A DNA stretch of 64,000 nt from Pseudomonas sp. CC120222-01a (GTDB lineage Bacteria; Pseudomonadota; Gammaproteobacteria; Pseudomonadales; Pseudomonadaceae), in assembly GCF_003097235.1 (NCBI RefSeq), contig NZ_QEQQ01000004.1, forward strand, positions 164,239-228,238. The letters run 5' to 3'. The position numbers were made by a program, and so were the translations under genes. Shown in pieces: positions 54,907-63,967 of the stretch. Positions within the stretch are counted from its first letter, which is position 1, and each line of letters opens with the position of its first letter. The notes beneath the pieces are model-generated. The model was not told where the DNA came from, searched no databases, and was given only the letters and a program-made list of their open reading frames with translations.

Positions 54907-57900
54907 CAGAAGGTCATCTCCGCGCCAACCAGCACGCCATTGGCGCTCTTGTAGAGGTTGCCACCCAGCGACTGCTGGTACTCGGCACGCACTTTCAGCG
55001 AACCGCGGTAGGCGTTGTAGCGGTCGTCGTCGAACCACCATTGCCAGCGCACACCAACCCCGGCACGGGCGTCCTGGCGCCAGTCGTTGCTTGGGTCCTG
55101 GCTGGAGAACTCGAAGAAGCCGTAAGGCATGAGGGTTTGTGGCGAGTTGCCGGGCAGTTTCCAGGCGTGCCCCTGCTGGTAGCGCGACAGCCAGGCGTGG
55201 TCGCCGGCGCGGGTCCACCAGGCGGCATCGAGGTAGAGGAAACGCTCGTTCCAGTCGTCTTCGTCGACCCGCCAGTCGTTGCGCCAGTCGCCCTGGTCGA
55301 GGAATGAGGCGGTGGCGCGCAGCAGCAGGTCGTTGCTCGATTCGGCGTGGTGGCGCAAGTCGCCCCAGTTACCGCCGACCTTGGCCGGGCTCAGCAGTTC
55401 GCCAAGGCTCAGGCCGCTGTAGTGGTCGTCGTCGATCTGCCGCTGGTGGTACAGCTCGGCGTACAGGTTGAGGTTGGCCTGGCCCAGCGGCTTGTAGCGC
55501 AGGCCGACGCCGGTGCCCATGCTTTGCGCGTAGTCGGTGCGGCTCTGGCCGCCGAACAGCACACGGCCGTAGACCGACAGGGTGCTGCCGTTGCGGCTGG
55601 GCTCCTCGCCCAGGGCGTGGTCCCACATGGCCAGCTGCACGTTCTGCGATTGCGCACGGCGCGAGGTGCCGCTGCGCTCACCGTTGTCGAGGAACTTGTC
55701 GTTGGTCGAGGTGCCGGCGGGCGACCAGGTGCTGGCCAGGGTGATGGTGTCGCGCCGCGACAGGGTTTCGTGGGCGCGGCGCTGGCGGTACTTGCGGGCT
55801 TCGAGGCTGCCGTATTCGTCGTCGCCATCGACCAGGTTGTCTTCCACGTCGATCACCCGGCGCAACTCACGGCGTGCGGCGGCGCTGTTCTCGGCTTCGT
55901 CGTAACGCAGGGCGAGGGTCTCGCCCAGGCGATAGTCCTCGGGGAAATCGTGGGTGGCGCGTTCCAGATAAGGGATGGACTGGCGACGCTGGGCCTTGTC
56001 CTGCGAGCCGGCCAGGCGCATGCCATAGTCGGCACGATAGCGCGGCTGGTTGGGCTCAAGGCGCACGGCTTCGGCCAGCCAGGCGGTGCTTTGTACGCTG
56101 TCGCCGGCCAGTTGCGCCGTGCTGGCGGCGGCGTAGTAGTGGTCGGCACGCGGGTTGTGCGCCAGGGCCTGGCGCTGGAAGCCCAGCGCCGCCTGCAGGT
56201 CGCCCTGACGTTGCGCAATGGCGGCACCCAGTGCCCAGTCATCAGCGCTGTTGTGCGCGGCGGCGTCCCAGTAGCGGCGGGCGGCGTCGGCATCGCCAGC
56301 GTTCAAGGCCCCGCGGGCGGCGGTCAGGCGGGCGTTGTCGTTCCAGGCGCTGGCCGGCAGGTTGCGCCAGATCGGCATGGCCGCTTCGGAATCGCCGGCG
56401 GCTTCCAGGGCGTAGGCCAGGGGCAGGTGGTTGCTATTGTCACCCAGACGTTCGGCGGCCTGGTAATAGACCACCGCTTCACCGGGTTGATCGGGCATGG
56501 CGCAGCGGCCCAGGGCGCGATACTGGCCGGCTTCGGTCGGATTTGCCGGGATGGCCCGGCGCACGGCGTCGCACTGGCCGTTTTCAGCCAGGCGGCCGAG
56601 CAGCTGGGCGCGGGTATTGGCGTCGACCCTGGGGATCAGGCCGAGCATGCGCTGGCTGTTCAGAGGGCCATCGTTGCGCGCATAGATGTTGCCCAGGCGC
56701 TGCAGCAGGGAAGGTGTCAGGCGCCCCTGGCGACGGTCATAGGCCTGCTCCAGAAGGGTGCGGGCGCGCTCGCTCTGGCCTTGCTGCAGCAACAGATAGG
56801 TTGCTTGCTCAAGCGCAGCCAGGTCATCGTTCTGACGGTAGCGTTTTTCCCATTCGGCGGCTGTGCGGGGTTGTGGCGGCTGCACCGGGTCGCCATACAG
56901 GCGCTGCTTGAGCACCGCATAAGCGCGCGGGTCTGCGCTGGCCGGGCAGTCCTTGAACTGTTCGCGGGCAACGTCCGGGTCACGACGTGACAACCAGTCG
57001 ACGGTCTCCAGGCAAGGACGCTGCAGTTCGTTGCTCAGCTGCCGTACCAGCGGCGCGTCATCCCCTTCACGGGCCAGCTCCCACAGCTGCTGGCGCTGCT
57101 CAGGTTGTTGCAACTGCTCGGTGGGCAATTTTTCCAACCAGCGCTGCGCCAGTTGATTGTGGCCGACGGCGATGGCCCGATTGGCCATGGCCAGGCGCGT
57201 CTGGTTGGCGACTTCGGGGGAGGGGGCGCTTTGCAGCAGCTTTTCCAGGCCCTTTTCATCGACCTGCTGGACATAGGCGTTGGCCAGGCGCTGCCAGTCT
57301 TCTGGCGGCAATTGGCCCTTGTCCGCCAGAGGCTGCAGTTGCTCGATGGTTTCCTTCCAGTTACGCAGCTGTTCGGCGAAGTTGGCCCGGGCCAGGCGCA
57401 GCACCTGGCCATCGTCGCGTGGCGGCAGCTGGTTGAGCCACTCCAGGGCTTTGCCGGCACCGCCGAACTTGGCCAGGCTCAGGCTGTAGGCCTGCCACAG
57501 GCGCACCCGCTGGGTGCCATCGGCGTTGGCCAGCCAGCCTTCCACCTGGCTGGCCGCCGGCGGGTCCTGCTCGATCCAGGTCAGGCGCAGCTCCAGCAGG
57601 GCGTTGGCGTATTCGGGGCCATCGCCGAACTGCTCGGCCATGGCTTCGGCTTCCTTGTAGCGGCGCTGGTGGGCCAGGGCTTCGACCAGCAGCGTACGGG
57701 CTTCGTCGTTGTTCGGCACGCGGCTGAGGACATGGCGGGTCAGGCGTTCGACTTCGGCCCAGTTGTCCTTCTTCGCTTCGCGGTAGCTGCGTTCCATGAA
57801 CGGATAGCTGGTGAAACGTTGGAACTCGGTCATCGGTGCTGCCTGGGCCGCCAGCGCAGTGGAGCAAAGCAGCAAGCCGGAAAGGGTGAGGGACAGACGC

Positions 57901-57908
57901 GGCTTCAT
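54906..57908 (-). CDS. nfrA: NfrA-like outer-membrane exopolysaccharide exporter
   Basis: This 1000-residue protein has a signal peptide (residues 1-23, ending AQA-AP), a long TPR-like helical region (about 30-690) and a C-terminal NfrA_C barrel (about 720-1000) that ends in Phe (LVGAEMTF). NfrA is the outer-membrane protein required for phage N4 adsorption, now understood as exporter of a ManNAc-containing polysaccharide. The layout matches PgaA-type exporters. It overlaps nfrB by 4 bases (ATGA). Confidence 0.9.
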   Translation of the reverse strand: MKPRLSLTLSGLLLCSTALAAQAAPMTEFQRFTSYPFMERSYREAKKDNWAEVERLTRHVLSRVPNNDEARTLLVEALAHQRRYKEAEAMAEQFGDGPEYANALLELRLTWIEQDPPAASQVEGWLANADGTQRVRLWQAYSLSLAKFGGAGKALEWLNQLPPRDDGQVLRLARANFAEQLRNWKETIEQLQPLADKGQLPPEDWQRLANAYVQQVDEKGLEKLLQSAPSPEVANQTRLAMANRAIAVGHNQLAQRWLEKLPTEQLQQPEQRQQLWELAREGDDAPLVRQLSNELQRPCLETVDWLSRRDPDVAREQFKDCPASADPRAYAVLKQRLYGDPVQPPQPRTAAEWEKRYRQNDDLAALEQATYLLLQQGQSERARTLLEQAYDRRQGRLTPSLLQRLGNIYARNDGPLNSQRMLGLIPRVDANTRAQLLGRLAENGQCDAVRRAIPANPTEAGQYRALGRCAMPDQPGEAVVYYQAAERLGDNSNHLPLAYALEAAGDSEAAMPIWRNLPASAWNDNARLTAARGALNAGDADAARRYWDAAAHNSADDWALGAAIAQRQGDLQAALGFQRQALAHNPRADHYYAAASTAQLAGDSVQSTAWLAEAVRLEPNQPRYRADYGMRLAGSQDKAQRRQSIPYLERATHDFPEDYRLGETLALRYDEAENSAAARRELRRVIDVEDNLVDGDDEYGSLEARKYRQRRAHETLSRRDTITLASTWSPAGTSTNDKFLDNGERSGTSRRAQSQNVQLAMWDHALGEEPSRNGSTLSVYGRVLFGGQSRTDYAQSMGTGVGLRYKPLGQANLNLYAELYHQRQIDDDHYSGLSLGELLSPAKVGGNWGDLRHHAESSNDLLLRATASFLDQGDWRNDWRVDEDDWNERFLYLDAAWWTRAGDHAWLSRYQQGHAWKLPGNSPQTLMPYGFFEFSSQDPSNDWRQDARAGVGVRWQWWFDDDRYNAYRGSLKVRAEYQQSLGGNLYKSANGVLVGAEMTF

Positions 57909-60079
57909 GCCACCTCCCGGGTCAGATCAAAGGCAGCCTGCTGTTCGCTGGCCTGTTCGGCGAGGGCCTGCTGCAGCACCTCTTCGGTAATGATGCCGCG
58001 GGCGATCAGGTGCTCGCCGAGGCTCTGCTGCTCGGGGTCGAAATCGATCAGTGCCTGGTTGAACAGGGTGACCGGGACCATGCCGCGTACCTGCAGCAGG
58101 GCGCCAAGCATCACCTGGTGGTGGCTGACCCGTTCGATCAGATCGGCATCATCCTGGTGCCGCTCCAGCACGGTGAGCATGTCGTAGGTTTCGGGTTTCT
58201 GCCAGGGGCTCGGGTAGTGATAGCGCAGGCCCAGGGTGACCCGGCCCTGGGGGGCCAGGCGGCAACTGACCGGGCGTTTCAGCTGGCGGCTGATCACCCC
58301 CAGCGACACCTGGCTGACCGGGCTTTCACTGGCCAGCACCAGGGTGTTGCCGTCTTCGGCGACTGGCAGCACGCCATAGTGCGTGGCCAGCCGGCGTGGC
58401 AACTGGGCAATCAGCTGCGGGTCGAGCTTGAACGGGTTGAGCGGTGCCCAGGGCAGGTCGAGCTGTTCGGCCAGCGTCTGTACCAGCTGCTCGCTGGTCA
58501 GCCAGCCCCGCAGCAGCAGTTCGCGACCCAGGCGCCGGCGCACCGGGCTGGTGATCGCCTGCTGCAGCTGTTCTTCGGTGATGTAGCCTTTTCCCACCAG
58601 CCGATGGCCCAGTGGCGTGCGCGCCGGCGAGGCGAGGGCGGGGAATTCGTGGGTGGTCTTGTCCCACGCCACCCGCCGCGAATCGCCCATCTCCATGACC
58701 TGGCGCAGGGCGCGCAGGTTGGCGAAGAAGTTGACGAAGTTGCTCCACATCATCCGTGGCGCCGACAGCAGGCCTTCGAAGATGCCGTAGTAGCGGGTGA
58801 CAAACCAGCCGCGCTGGAACAGGCGGTTGACCAGCATCAGGCCGTTGAGCCAGAGCAGGGTGGTGAGCAGCTGGCTGTCACTGAGGATCGACATGAAGCG
58901 CCAGGAGTCCGGGGCGATCGCGGTCACCAGCCACATGGCCAGCAGCACCAGCAGCAACAGGTTGACCAGGAAGCTCAGCAAGTAGGCGAACAGGCCCCGG
59001 CGGTCGCGCCAGAGGAAGTAGTTGAGCGCACCGGTACGGCTCCAGCCGAGGTTGCTGGTGCCCTGGAAGACAATGCCGACGATCCACCGCGACTTTTGCC
59101 GGATGGCGTGCTGCCAGTCGCGCGGGAAGTGCTCGCGCACGCAGATCACCTGGGAGAACTCGCGGCTCATGCCCGGCCGCCACTCGTGCTTGAGGGCCAG
59201 CGCCGGGTCGGTGATGGAGTAGCGGGCGAAGATGCACTTCATGCCTTTCTGCTTCAGGCGAAAGCCGATGTCGTAGTCTTCGGTCAGGCTCTGCACGTCG
59301 AAGGCGATGCCATCGCCGTCTTCGAGCAGGGCGCTGATGGCACGGCGGCTGAAGCAGGTGCCAACGCCAGCGCTGGGTACCTGGCCGGTCAGTGCTTCGC
59401 GCACGATCACGTCCTTGCCGTGGTTCTCGGCGAACTCGTCGACGTAATGCCCGGCAGTGAAACCCTTCCATTCCGGCGCGTAGGGGTACACCGGGATCTG
59501 GATCATGTCCTTGTTGGGCAACAGGTAGTTGAACAGGCGCAGTTCCATGGGCGAGATCACGTCTTCGGCGTCATGCAGGATGAAACCGGCGAACTCGATG
59601 CGGGCATCGTCCTGGAAGCGCAGGATGGCGTCGATGATGTTGTTCAGGCAGTCGGCCTTGCTGGTGGGTCCGGGGCGCGCGCAGACCACCTTGTGCACGT
59701 TCGGGTAGTGCAGGCACACGGCGTCGACGTCGGCCTGGGTCTGCGGGTCGTTGGGGTAGGTGCCGACGAAGATCTGGTAGTTCTCGTAGTCGATGGTCGA
59801 GGCCGCCAGGCGCGCCATTTCGCCGACCACGCCCACTTCGTTCCAGGCCGGGACCATGATCGCCAGGGGTTTTTCCGGCACATCGAACAGGCGTTTTTCG
59901 TCGGCCTTTTCGTGCTTGTCGTAGATGCGGAAACGGCGAATCAGCTTGCGGCCCCAGTAGCACAGGTCGATGAACAGGTCGTCGAGGCCGAGCAGGAACA
60001 TCAGCGAGGCAAGGATGATCGCCAGGACTTTGAGGCCGAACAGCACATAGGTGAGGAAATCGATGAAGGCCAGGCTCAT
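57905..60079 (-). CDS. nfrB: NfrB-like inner-membrane glycosyltransferase with c-di-GMP-type MshEN repeats
   Basis: A 724-residue protein. One or two membrane helices lie at residues about 7-32; a GT2 glycosyltransferase follows with HDAED (about 169-173), TEDYDIGFR and the processive QKSRW motif. More membrane helices lie at about 365-440. The C-terminal part (about 480-724) contains three RLGxxLxxxGxxTxEQL-like motifs (PLGHRLVGKGYITEEQL, RLGRELLLRGWLTSEQL, SLGEHLIARGIITEEVL) of the c-di-GMP-binding MshEN class. NfrB polymerises the sugar, probably ManNAc from WecB, and is expected to be activated by cyclic di-GMP. It overlaps wecB by 4 bases. Confidence 0.92.
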   Translation of the reverse strand: MSLAFIDFLTYVLFGLKVLAIILASLMFLLGLDDLFIDLCYWGRKLIRRFRIYDKHEKADEKRLFDVPEKPLAIMVPAWNEVGVVGEMARLAASTIDYENYQIFVGTYPNDPQTQADVDAVCLHYPNVHKVVCARPGPTSKADCLNNIIDAILRFQDDARIEFAGFILHDAEDVISPMELRLFNYLLPNKDMIQIPVYPYAPEWKGFTAGHYVDEFAENHGKDVIVREALTGQVPSAGVGTCFSRRAISALLEDGDGIAFDVQSLTEDYDIGFRLKQKGMKCIFARYSITDPALALKHEWRPGMSREFSQVICVREHFPRDWQHAIRQKSRWIVGIVFQGTSNLGWSRTGALNYFLWRDRRGLFAYLLSFLVNLLLLVLLAMWLVTAIAPDSWRFMSILSDSQLLTTLLWLNGLMLVNRLFQRGWFVTRYYGIFEGLLSAPRMMWSNFVNFFANLRALRQVMEMGDSRRVAWDKTTHEFPALASPARTPLGHRLVGKGYITEEQLQQAITSPVRRRLGRELLLRGWLTSEQLVQTLAEQLDLPWAPLNPFKLDPQLIAQLPRRLATHYGVLPVAEDGNTLVLASESPVSQVSLGVISRQLKRPVSCRLAPQGRVTLGLRYHYPSPWQKPETYDMLTVLERHQDDADLIERVSHHQVMLGALLQVRGMVPVTLFNQALIDFDPEQQSLGEHLIARGIITEEVLQQALAEQASEQQAAFDLTREVA

Positions 60080-61230
60080 GCGTCATCTCGCGGGTTGGAC
60101 GTTTCTGCAAACCAGCGCGTCAGGCGCTCGGCGATGCGCTCGCTGGCGTGGCCGTCACCAAACGGGGTATAGACCCGCGCCATGCGTGCGTAGGCCACCG
60201 GGTCGTCGAGCAGCTGGCGGGTTTCTTCGACGATGCGCTCGGTCAGGGTGCCCACCAGCTTGACCGTGCCGCCCTTGAGCACGGCGGGGCGCTCGGTAAC
60301 CTTGCGTAGCACCAGCACTGGCTTGCCAAGAGCAGGGGCCTCTTCTTGCACGCCGCCTGAATCGGTGAGGATGATCTGGGCGCGGTTCATCAGCCAGACG
60401 AAGTGCGGGTAGTCCTGCGGGGCGATCAGGTGGATGTTGCTGCGGTTCGACAGCACGCCATACACGGCCTTCTGCACCTGCGGGTTGAGGTGCACGGGGT
60501 AGACGAACTGCACGTCGGGGTAACGTTCGGCCAGTTGCGCCAGGGCCAGGCAGATACGCTCGAAGCCGGGGCCGAAGTTCTCCCGGCGGTGGCCGGTGAT
60601 CAGCACCATGCGCTGCTCGGGGCGCAGCACGCTCAGCGGCGAGTCGGCGGCCGGCTGCCATTGCCGTTCGGCCAGGTGGTCGCGCATCCACAGCAGGGCG
60701 TCGATGACGGTGTTGCCGGTGACTTCGATGTGCTCCGGCGGCACGCCCTCGCGGATCAGGTTGGCGTCCGAGTCGCGGGTCGGGGTGAAGTGCAGGTCGG
60801 CGAGCACCCCGGTCAGGCGCCGGTTGGCTTCTTCGGGCCAGGGCTGTTGCAGGTTGCCGGTACGCAGGCCGGCTTCGACATGGCCGATGGGGATGTGCCG
60901 GTGGAAGGCCGCGAGGCTGGCGATGAAGCTGGTAGTGGTGTCGCCGTGGACCAGCACGATGTCGGGCTTGACCTGCTCGTAGGCCTGGTCGAGTTTGTCC
61001 AGCAGGTCGCGGGCCAGGCCGTTCAGGGTCTGGTTCTGGGTCATCACCTTGAGGTCCTGATCGACGCTCAGGCCAAAGGCGGTCAGCACCTGCTCGAGCA
61101 TCTCGCGGTGCTGGCCGGTGGAGCAGATATGCAGGTCGACCTCGGGCCAACTGCGCAGCACGCGGGCCAGCGGGGCCATCTTGATCGCTTCGGGTCGGGT
61201 GCCGAACACCATCATGACGCTATACGCCAT
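60076..61230 (-). CDS. wecB: UDP-GlcNAc 2-epimerase WecB
   Basis: This 384-residue non-hydrolysing epimerase converts UDP-GlcNAc to UDP-ManNAc. Diagnostic stretches are FGTRPEAIKMAPL at the start, GHVEAGLRTGN, TGHRRENFGPGF and SDSGGVQEEAP. It is the first gene of the wecB-nfrB-nfrA-DUF4434 operon, all joined by 1-4-base overlaps, so it supplies the sugar donor for NfrB directly. This gives a compact self-contained pathway. Confidence 0.94.
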   Translation of the reverse strand: MAYSVMMVFGTRPEAIKMAPLARVLRSWPEVDLHICSTGQHREMLEQVLTAFGLSVDQDLKVMTQNQTLNGLARDLLDKLDQAYEQVKPDIVLVHGDTTTSFIASLAAFHRHIPIGHVEAGLRTGNLQQPWPEEANRRLTGVLADLHFTPTRDSDANLIREGVPPEHIEVTGNTVIDALLWMRDHLAERQWQPAADSPLSVLRPEQRMVLITGHRRENFGPGFERICLALAQLAERYPDVQFVYPVHLNPQVQKAVYGVLSNRSNIHLIAPQDYPHFVWLMNRAQIILTDSGGVQEEAPALGKPVLVLRKVTERPAVLKGGTVKLVGTLTERIVEETRQLLDDPVAYARMARVYTPFGDGHASERIAERLTRWFAETSNPRDDA

Positions 61231-61350
61231 CGTCTTGTTCCTCGTTCATTTCCCTGGACGAAGGGGTGGGACATGTCGCCGCTTGCAAGTGATAGATACA
61301 AGCAGTCGCATGCAGGGTTGTCCAGATGTTCGTCGTGAGGGTTGTGTTGT

Positions 61351-61613
61351 CTGGGAGATCGAGCGCCGCCCGCGCGGCGCATCGCGGGCAAGCCCGCTCC
61401 CACATCTGTTTCGGGCCAATGTCGCCTGTGCCGCCAACAGGGACCGCCTTGTTGGCATGGCGATACATCTCGGCGGGCGCTGATGCCGCTCCACCTGTCT
61501 CCAGTCATGCACCAAGGCGGATCCTGTTGGCGGCACAGGATTAATTGGCCCGAAACAGATGTGGGAGCGGGCTTGCCCGCGATGCGCCGCGCGGGCGGCG
61601 CTCGATCTCACAG
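61351..61613. repeat. Long palindromic element, copy C
   Basis: Arms 61351-61450 and 61514-61613 are inverted repeats of about 100 bases with a few mismatches, sharing their outer 70 bases almost exactly with copy A. The 63-base centre (61451-61513) is closely similar to the reverse complement of part of the copy A centre. The element fills most of the gap between wecB and the PACE gene; the remaining bases (61614-61709) hold nothing recognisable except the ribosome site. Confidence 0.9.
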
Positions 61614-61709
61614 GCGATACCCCCCTAAAGGCAAGCACCTGTCCGAACAACCTTTTTATTCAGGCTTTCATCGAGTAATTTTGTAGGTCGTTTCTTCAGG
61701 GAGCTGAAC

Positions 61710-62141
61710 ATGCAAGGCAAGGCACGCAAGATCGTCCAGGCCATTCTCTACGAAGCCATCGCCGTGGCTTGCGTAGCACCGGCGCTGGAGTTGGCGTTCG
61801 GCGCCGGCATGGCGGAATCGACGGTACTGTCGGTGCTGATGTCGGGCATCGCCATGAGCTGGAACATGGCCTACAACTGGGCCTTCGAGCGCTGGGAGGC
61901 ACGCCAGCGCAAGCGCGAGCGCACGTTGCTGCGCCGGGGGCTGCACGCGCTGGGCTTCGAGGGCGGGCTGGTGCTGATCCTGCTGCCGCTGGTGGCGTAC
62001 TGGCTGGATGTCAGCCTGTGGGCGGCGTTCCTCACCAACCTGGCCCTGTTCGTGTTCTTCTTCGTCTATGCCTTTGTGTTCCAGTGGGGCTTTGACAAGG
62101 TGTTCGACGTGCCGCTGTCGGCGCAACAAGCAAAGTGTTGA
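61710..62141 (+). CDS. PACE-family (AceI-like) biocide efflux protein
   Basis: A 143-residue protein with four membrane helices in two tandem bacterial transmembrane-pair domains. Conserved PACE features: a Glu in the first helix (QAILYEAIAV, E15), WNMAYNWAFERWE after the second helix, and the RGLHALGFEGGL motif starting the second repeat. Such pumps export chlorhexidine, short diamines and related compounds. The start has agggagctg upstream. The -35 box of the next promoter overlaps its stop codon. Confidence 0.92.
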   Translation: MQGKARKIVQAILYEAIAVACVAPALELAFGAGMAESTVLSVLMSGIAMSWNMAYNWAFERWEARQRKRERTLLRRGLHALGFEGGLVLILLPLVAYWLDVSLWAAFLTNLALFVFFFVYAFVFQWGFDKVFDVPLSAQQAKC

Positions 62142-62165
62142 CTTGGCCAGGGCGGGCGGGATAAC
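62138..62165 (+). promoter_or_regulatory. Promoter of the ilvA leader
   Basis: TTGACT (62138-62143) and GATAAC (62160-62165) are separated by 16 bases. Transcription would begin near 62172, only about 4 bases before the leader-peptide ATG, so the leader message would be almost leaderless. Confidence 0.5.
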
Positions 62166-62175
62166 GTCCTACCCC

Positions 62176-62238
62176 ATGAAAACCTTCCCGCACGTGAACG
62201 CGATTATTATTACCGCCATTATCAGCTTGGCGGGCTAG
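62176..62238 (+). CDS. Ile-rich leader peptide of the ilvA attenuator
   Basis: The 20-residue product MKTFPHVNAIIITAIISLAG has five isoleucine codons (62203-62211 and 62218-62223) around one Thr, exactly where a stalled ribosome would expose the following RNA. The last codons (LAG, stop) contain GGCGGG (62229-62234), which can pair with CCCGCC of the terminator stem. The gene for the isoleucine pathway enzyme IlvA follows. No Shine-Dalgarno sequence is present, in line with a near-leaderless start. Confidence 0.82.
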   Translation: MKTFPHVNAIIITAIISLAG

Positions 62239-62253
62239 CGCGTACGTGCACCG

Positions 62254-62280
62254 AACCCGCCCTGGAGGCGGGTTTCTTCT
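62254..62280 (+). terminator. Attenuator terminator before ilvA
   Basis: AACCCGCC (62254-62261) pairs with GGCGGGTT (62267-62274) around a 5-base loop, followed by a T-rich tail (TCTTCTCTCT). The left arm can pair instead with TTGGCGGG (62227-62234) inside the leader peptide, giving the mutually exclusive antiterminator. Confidence 0.82.
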
Positions 62281-62326
62281 CTCTGACTCCTGGGCAACGT
62301 GAAAAAAAGCCAAGGAGTTGCAATCG

Positions 62327-63889
62327 ATGACCAGCCTCAACGTCAGCCCTCGTACCCCGTCCACCCCGCAGCAACTGCTGTCGGAACAGGTGCGCCGCAT
62401 TCTGTCCGCACCGGTGTACGACCTGGCCATCGAGACGCCCTTGCAGGCCGCCCCCGCGCTGTCTGCCAGCCTCGGCAACCAGGTGCTGCTCAAGCGCGAA
62501 GACCTGCAACCGACCTTCTCGTTCAAGATCCGTGGTGCCTATACCCGGCTGTCGCGCCTGACCACGGCCCAGCGCGAACGCGGCGTGATCACTGCCTCGG
62601 CAGGCAACCATGCCCAGGGTGTGGCCCTGGCGGCGGCGCACCTGGGCATGAAGGCGACCATCGTCATGCCCACCACTACGCCATCGCTCAAGGTCGAAGG
62701 GGTGCGCTCGCGGGGTGGCCACGTGGTGCTGCACGGCGAGAGCTTCCCCCATGCCCTGGCCCACGCGCTGCAATTGGCTGACAGCGACGGGGCGACCTTT
62801 GTGCCGCCGTTCGACGACCCGGACGTGATCGCCGGCCAAGGCACCGTGGGCATGGAGATCCTGCGCCAACAGCCGGGTGCGCTTGACGCGATCTTCGTGC
62901 CGGTCGGCGGTGGCGGGCTGGTCGCAGGCATTGCCGCCTACGTCAAATACCTGCGCCCCGAGGTCAAGGTGATCGGTGTCGAACCGGAAGACTCCAACTG
63001 CCTGCAGGCTGCCATGGCCGCGGGCGAACGGGTGATCCTGCCGCAAGTCGGTACCTTCGCCGATGGCGTGGCGGTGGCGCAGATCGGTGCCCATTGCTTC
63101 GAGCTATGCCGGCATTTTGTCGATGAGGTGGTGACCGTCAGCAGCGATGAGCTGTGCGCGGCAATCAAGGACATCTACGACGATACCCGCTCGATCACCG
63201 AACCCTCGGGTGCCCTGGCCGTGGCCGGGATCAAGAAGTACGTGGCCCGCGAAGGCGTCACGGGGCAAACCCTGGTGGCCATCGACTCCGGCGCCAACGT
63301 CAACTTCGACCGCCTGCGCCACGTGGCCGAACGTGCCGAGCTGGGCGAGCAGCGCGAGGCGATCATCGCCGTGACCATCCCCGAACAGCCCGGCAGCTTC
63401 CGGGCGTTCTGCCAGGCCCTGGGCAAGCGGCAGATCACCGAGTTCAACTACCGCTACTACCCGGGCAAGGAAGCGCGTCTGTTCGTAGGCGTGCAGACCC
63501 ACCCGCTGCACGACCCGCGCGAGCAGCTGCTGGCCAGCCTGCGCGGGCAGGGCTACAGCGTGCTTGACCTGACCGACAACGAACTGGCCAAGCTGCATGT
63601 GCGCCACACCGTGGGTGGGCATGCCGCACCGGGGGCCGATGAGCGGGTGCTGCGCTTCGAGTTCCCCGAGCGGCCAGGGGCACTGCTGGGCTTCCTGGAG
63701 CGGCTGGGCAAGCGCTGGAACATCAGCCTGTTCCATTACCGTAACCATGGCGCGGCCGAAGCGCGGGTATTCGCGGCGCTGGAAGTGCCAGGCGACGAGC
63801 AGGGCAGCCTGCCCCAGGCGCTGGACGAGATGGGCTACCGCTACTGGGACGAGACCGATAATCCGGCTTACCGGCTGTTCCTTGGCTAA
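62327..63889 (+). CDS. ilvA: Biosynthetic threonine ammonia-lyase IlvA
   Basis: A 520-residue PLP enzyme of the long, allosteric type. The catalytic domain has the PLP lysine in FSFKIRGAY, the Gly-rich phosphate loop VGGGGL and SAGNHAQGVALAA; two C-terminal ACT-like regulatory domains (about residues 335-410 and 430-515) bind isoleucine and valine. It makes 2-oxobutanoate and ammonia from threonine, the first step to isoleucine. The ATG at 62327 has aaggag 9 bases upstream. Expression is probably set by the Ile attenuator in front. Confidence 0.95.
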   Translation: MTSLNVSPRTPSTPQQLLSEQVRRILSAPVYDLAIETPLQAAPALSASLGNQVLLKREDLQPTFSFKIRGAYTRLSRLTTAQRERGVITASAGNHAQGVALAAAHLGMKATIVMPTTTPSLKVEGVRSRGGHVVLHGESFPHALAHALQLADSDGATFVPPFDDPDVIAGQGTVGMEILRQQPGALDAIFVPVGGGGLVAGIAAYVKYLRPEVKVIGVEPEDSNCLQAAMAAGERVILPQVGTFADGVAVAQIGAHCFELCRHFVDEVVTVSSDELCAAIKDIYDDTRSITEPSGALAVAGIKKYVAREGVTGQTLVAIDSGANVNFDRLRHVAERAELGEQREAIIAVTIPEQPGSFRAFCQALGKRQITEFNYRYYPGKEARLFVGVQTHPLHDPREQLLASLRGQGYSVLDLTDNELAKLHVRHTVGGHAAPGADERVLRFEFPERPGALLGFLERLGKRWNISLFHYRNHGAAEARVFAALEVPGDEQGSLPQALDEMGYRYWDETDNPAYRLFLG

Positions 63890-63926
63890 CGTTGCTCTGG
63901 ATCAACATTCGTTGCATTGAACGGGC

Positions 63927-63963
63927 GGATCCTCGTTGGTAGACAGACCTACCAGGAGGATCC
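63927..63963 (+). promoter_or_regulatory. Hairpin masking the ribosome site of the last gene
   Basis: GGATCCTC (63927-63934) pairs with GAGGATCC (63956-63963), and TGGTAG (63937-63942) with CTACCA (63949-63954), around a 6-base loop. The Shine-Dalgarno sequence AGGAGG (63954-63959) lies in the right arm, 8 bases before the ATG. Translation would need the stem to open. Confidence 0.6.
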
Positions 63964-63967
63964 GGTC

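Noticed and set aside
58010..60172. A 720-codon plus-strand frame opposite nfrB
   Set aside because: It is a shadow of the glycosyltransferase gene, with no start signal or recognisable domain.
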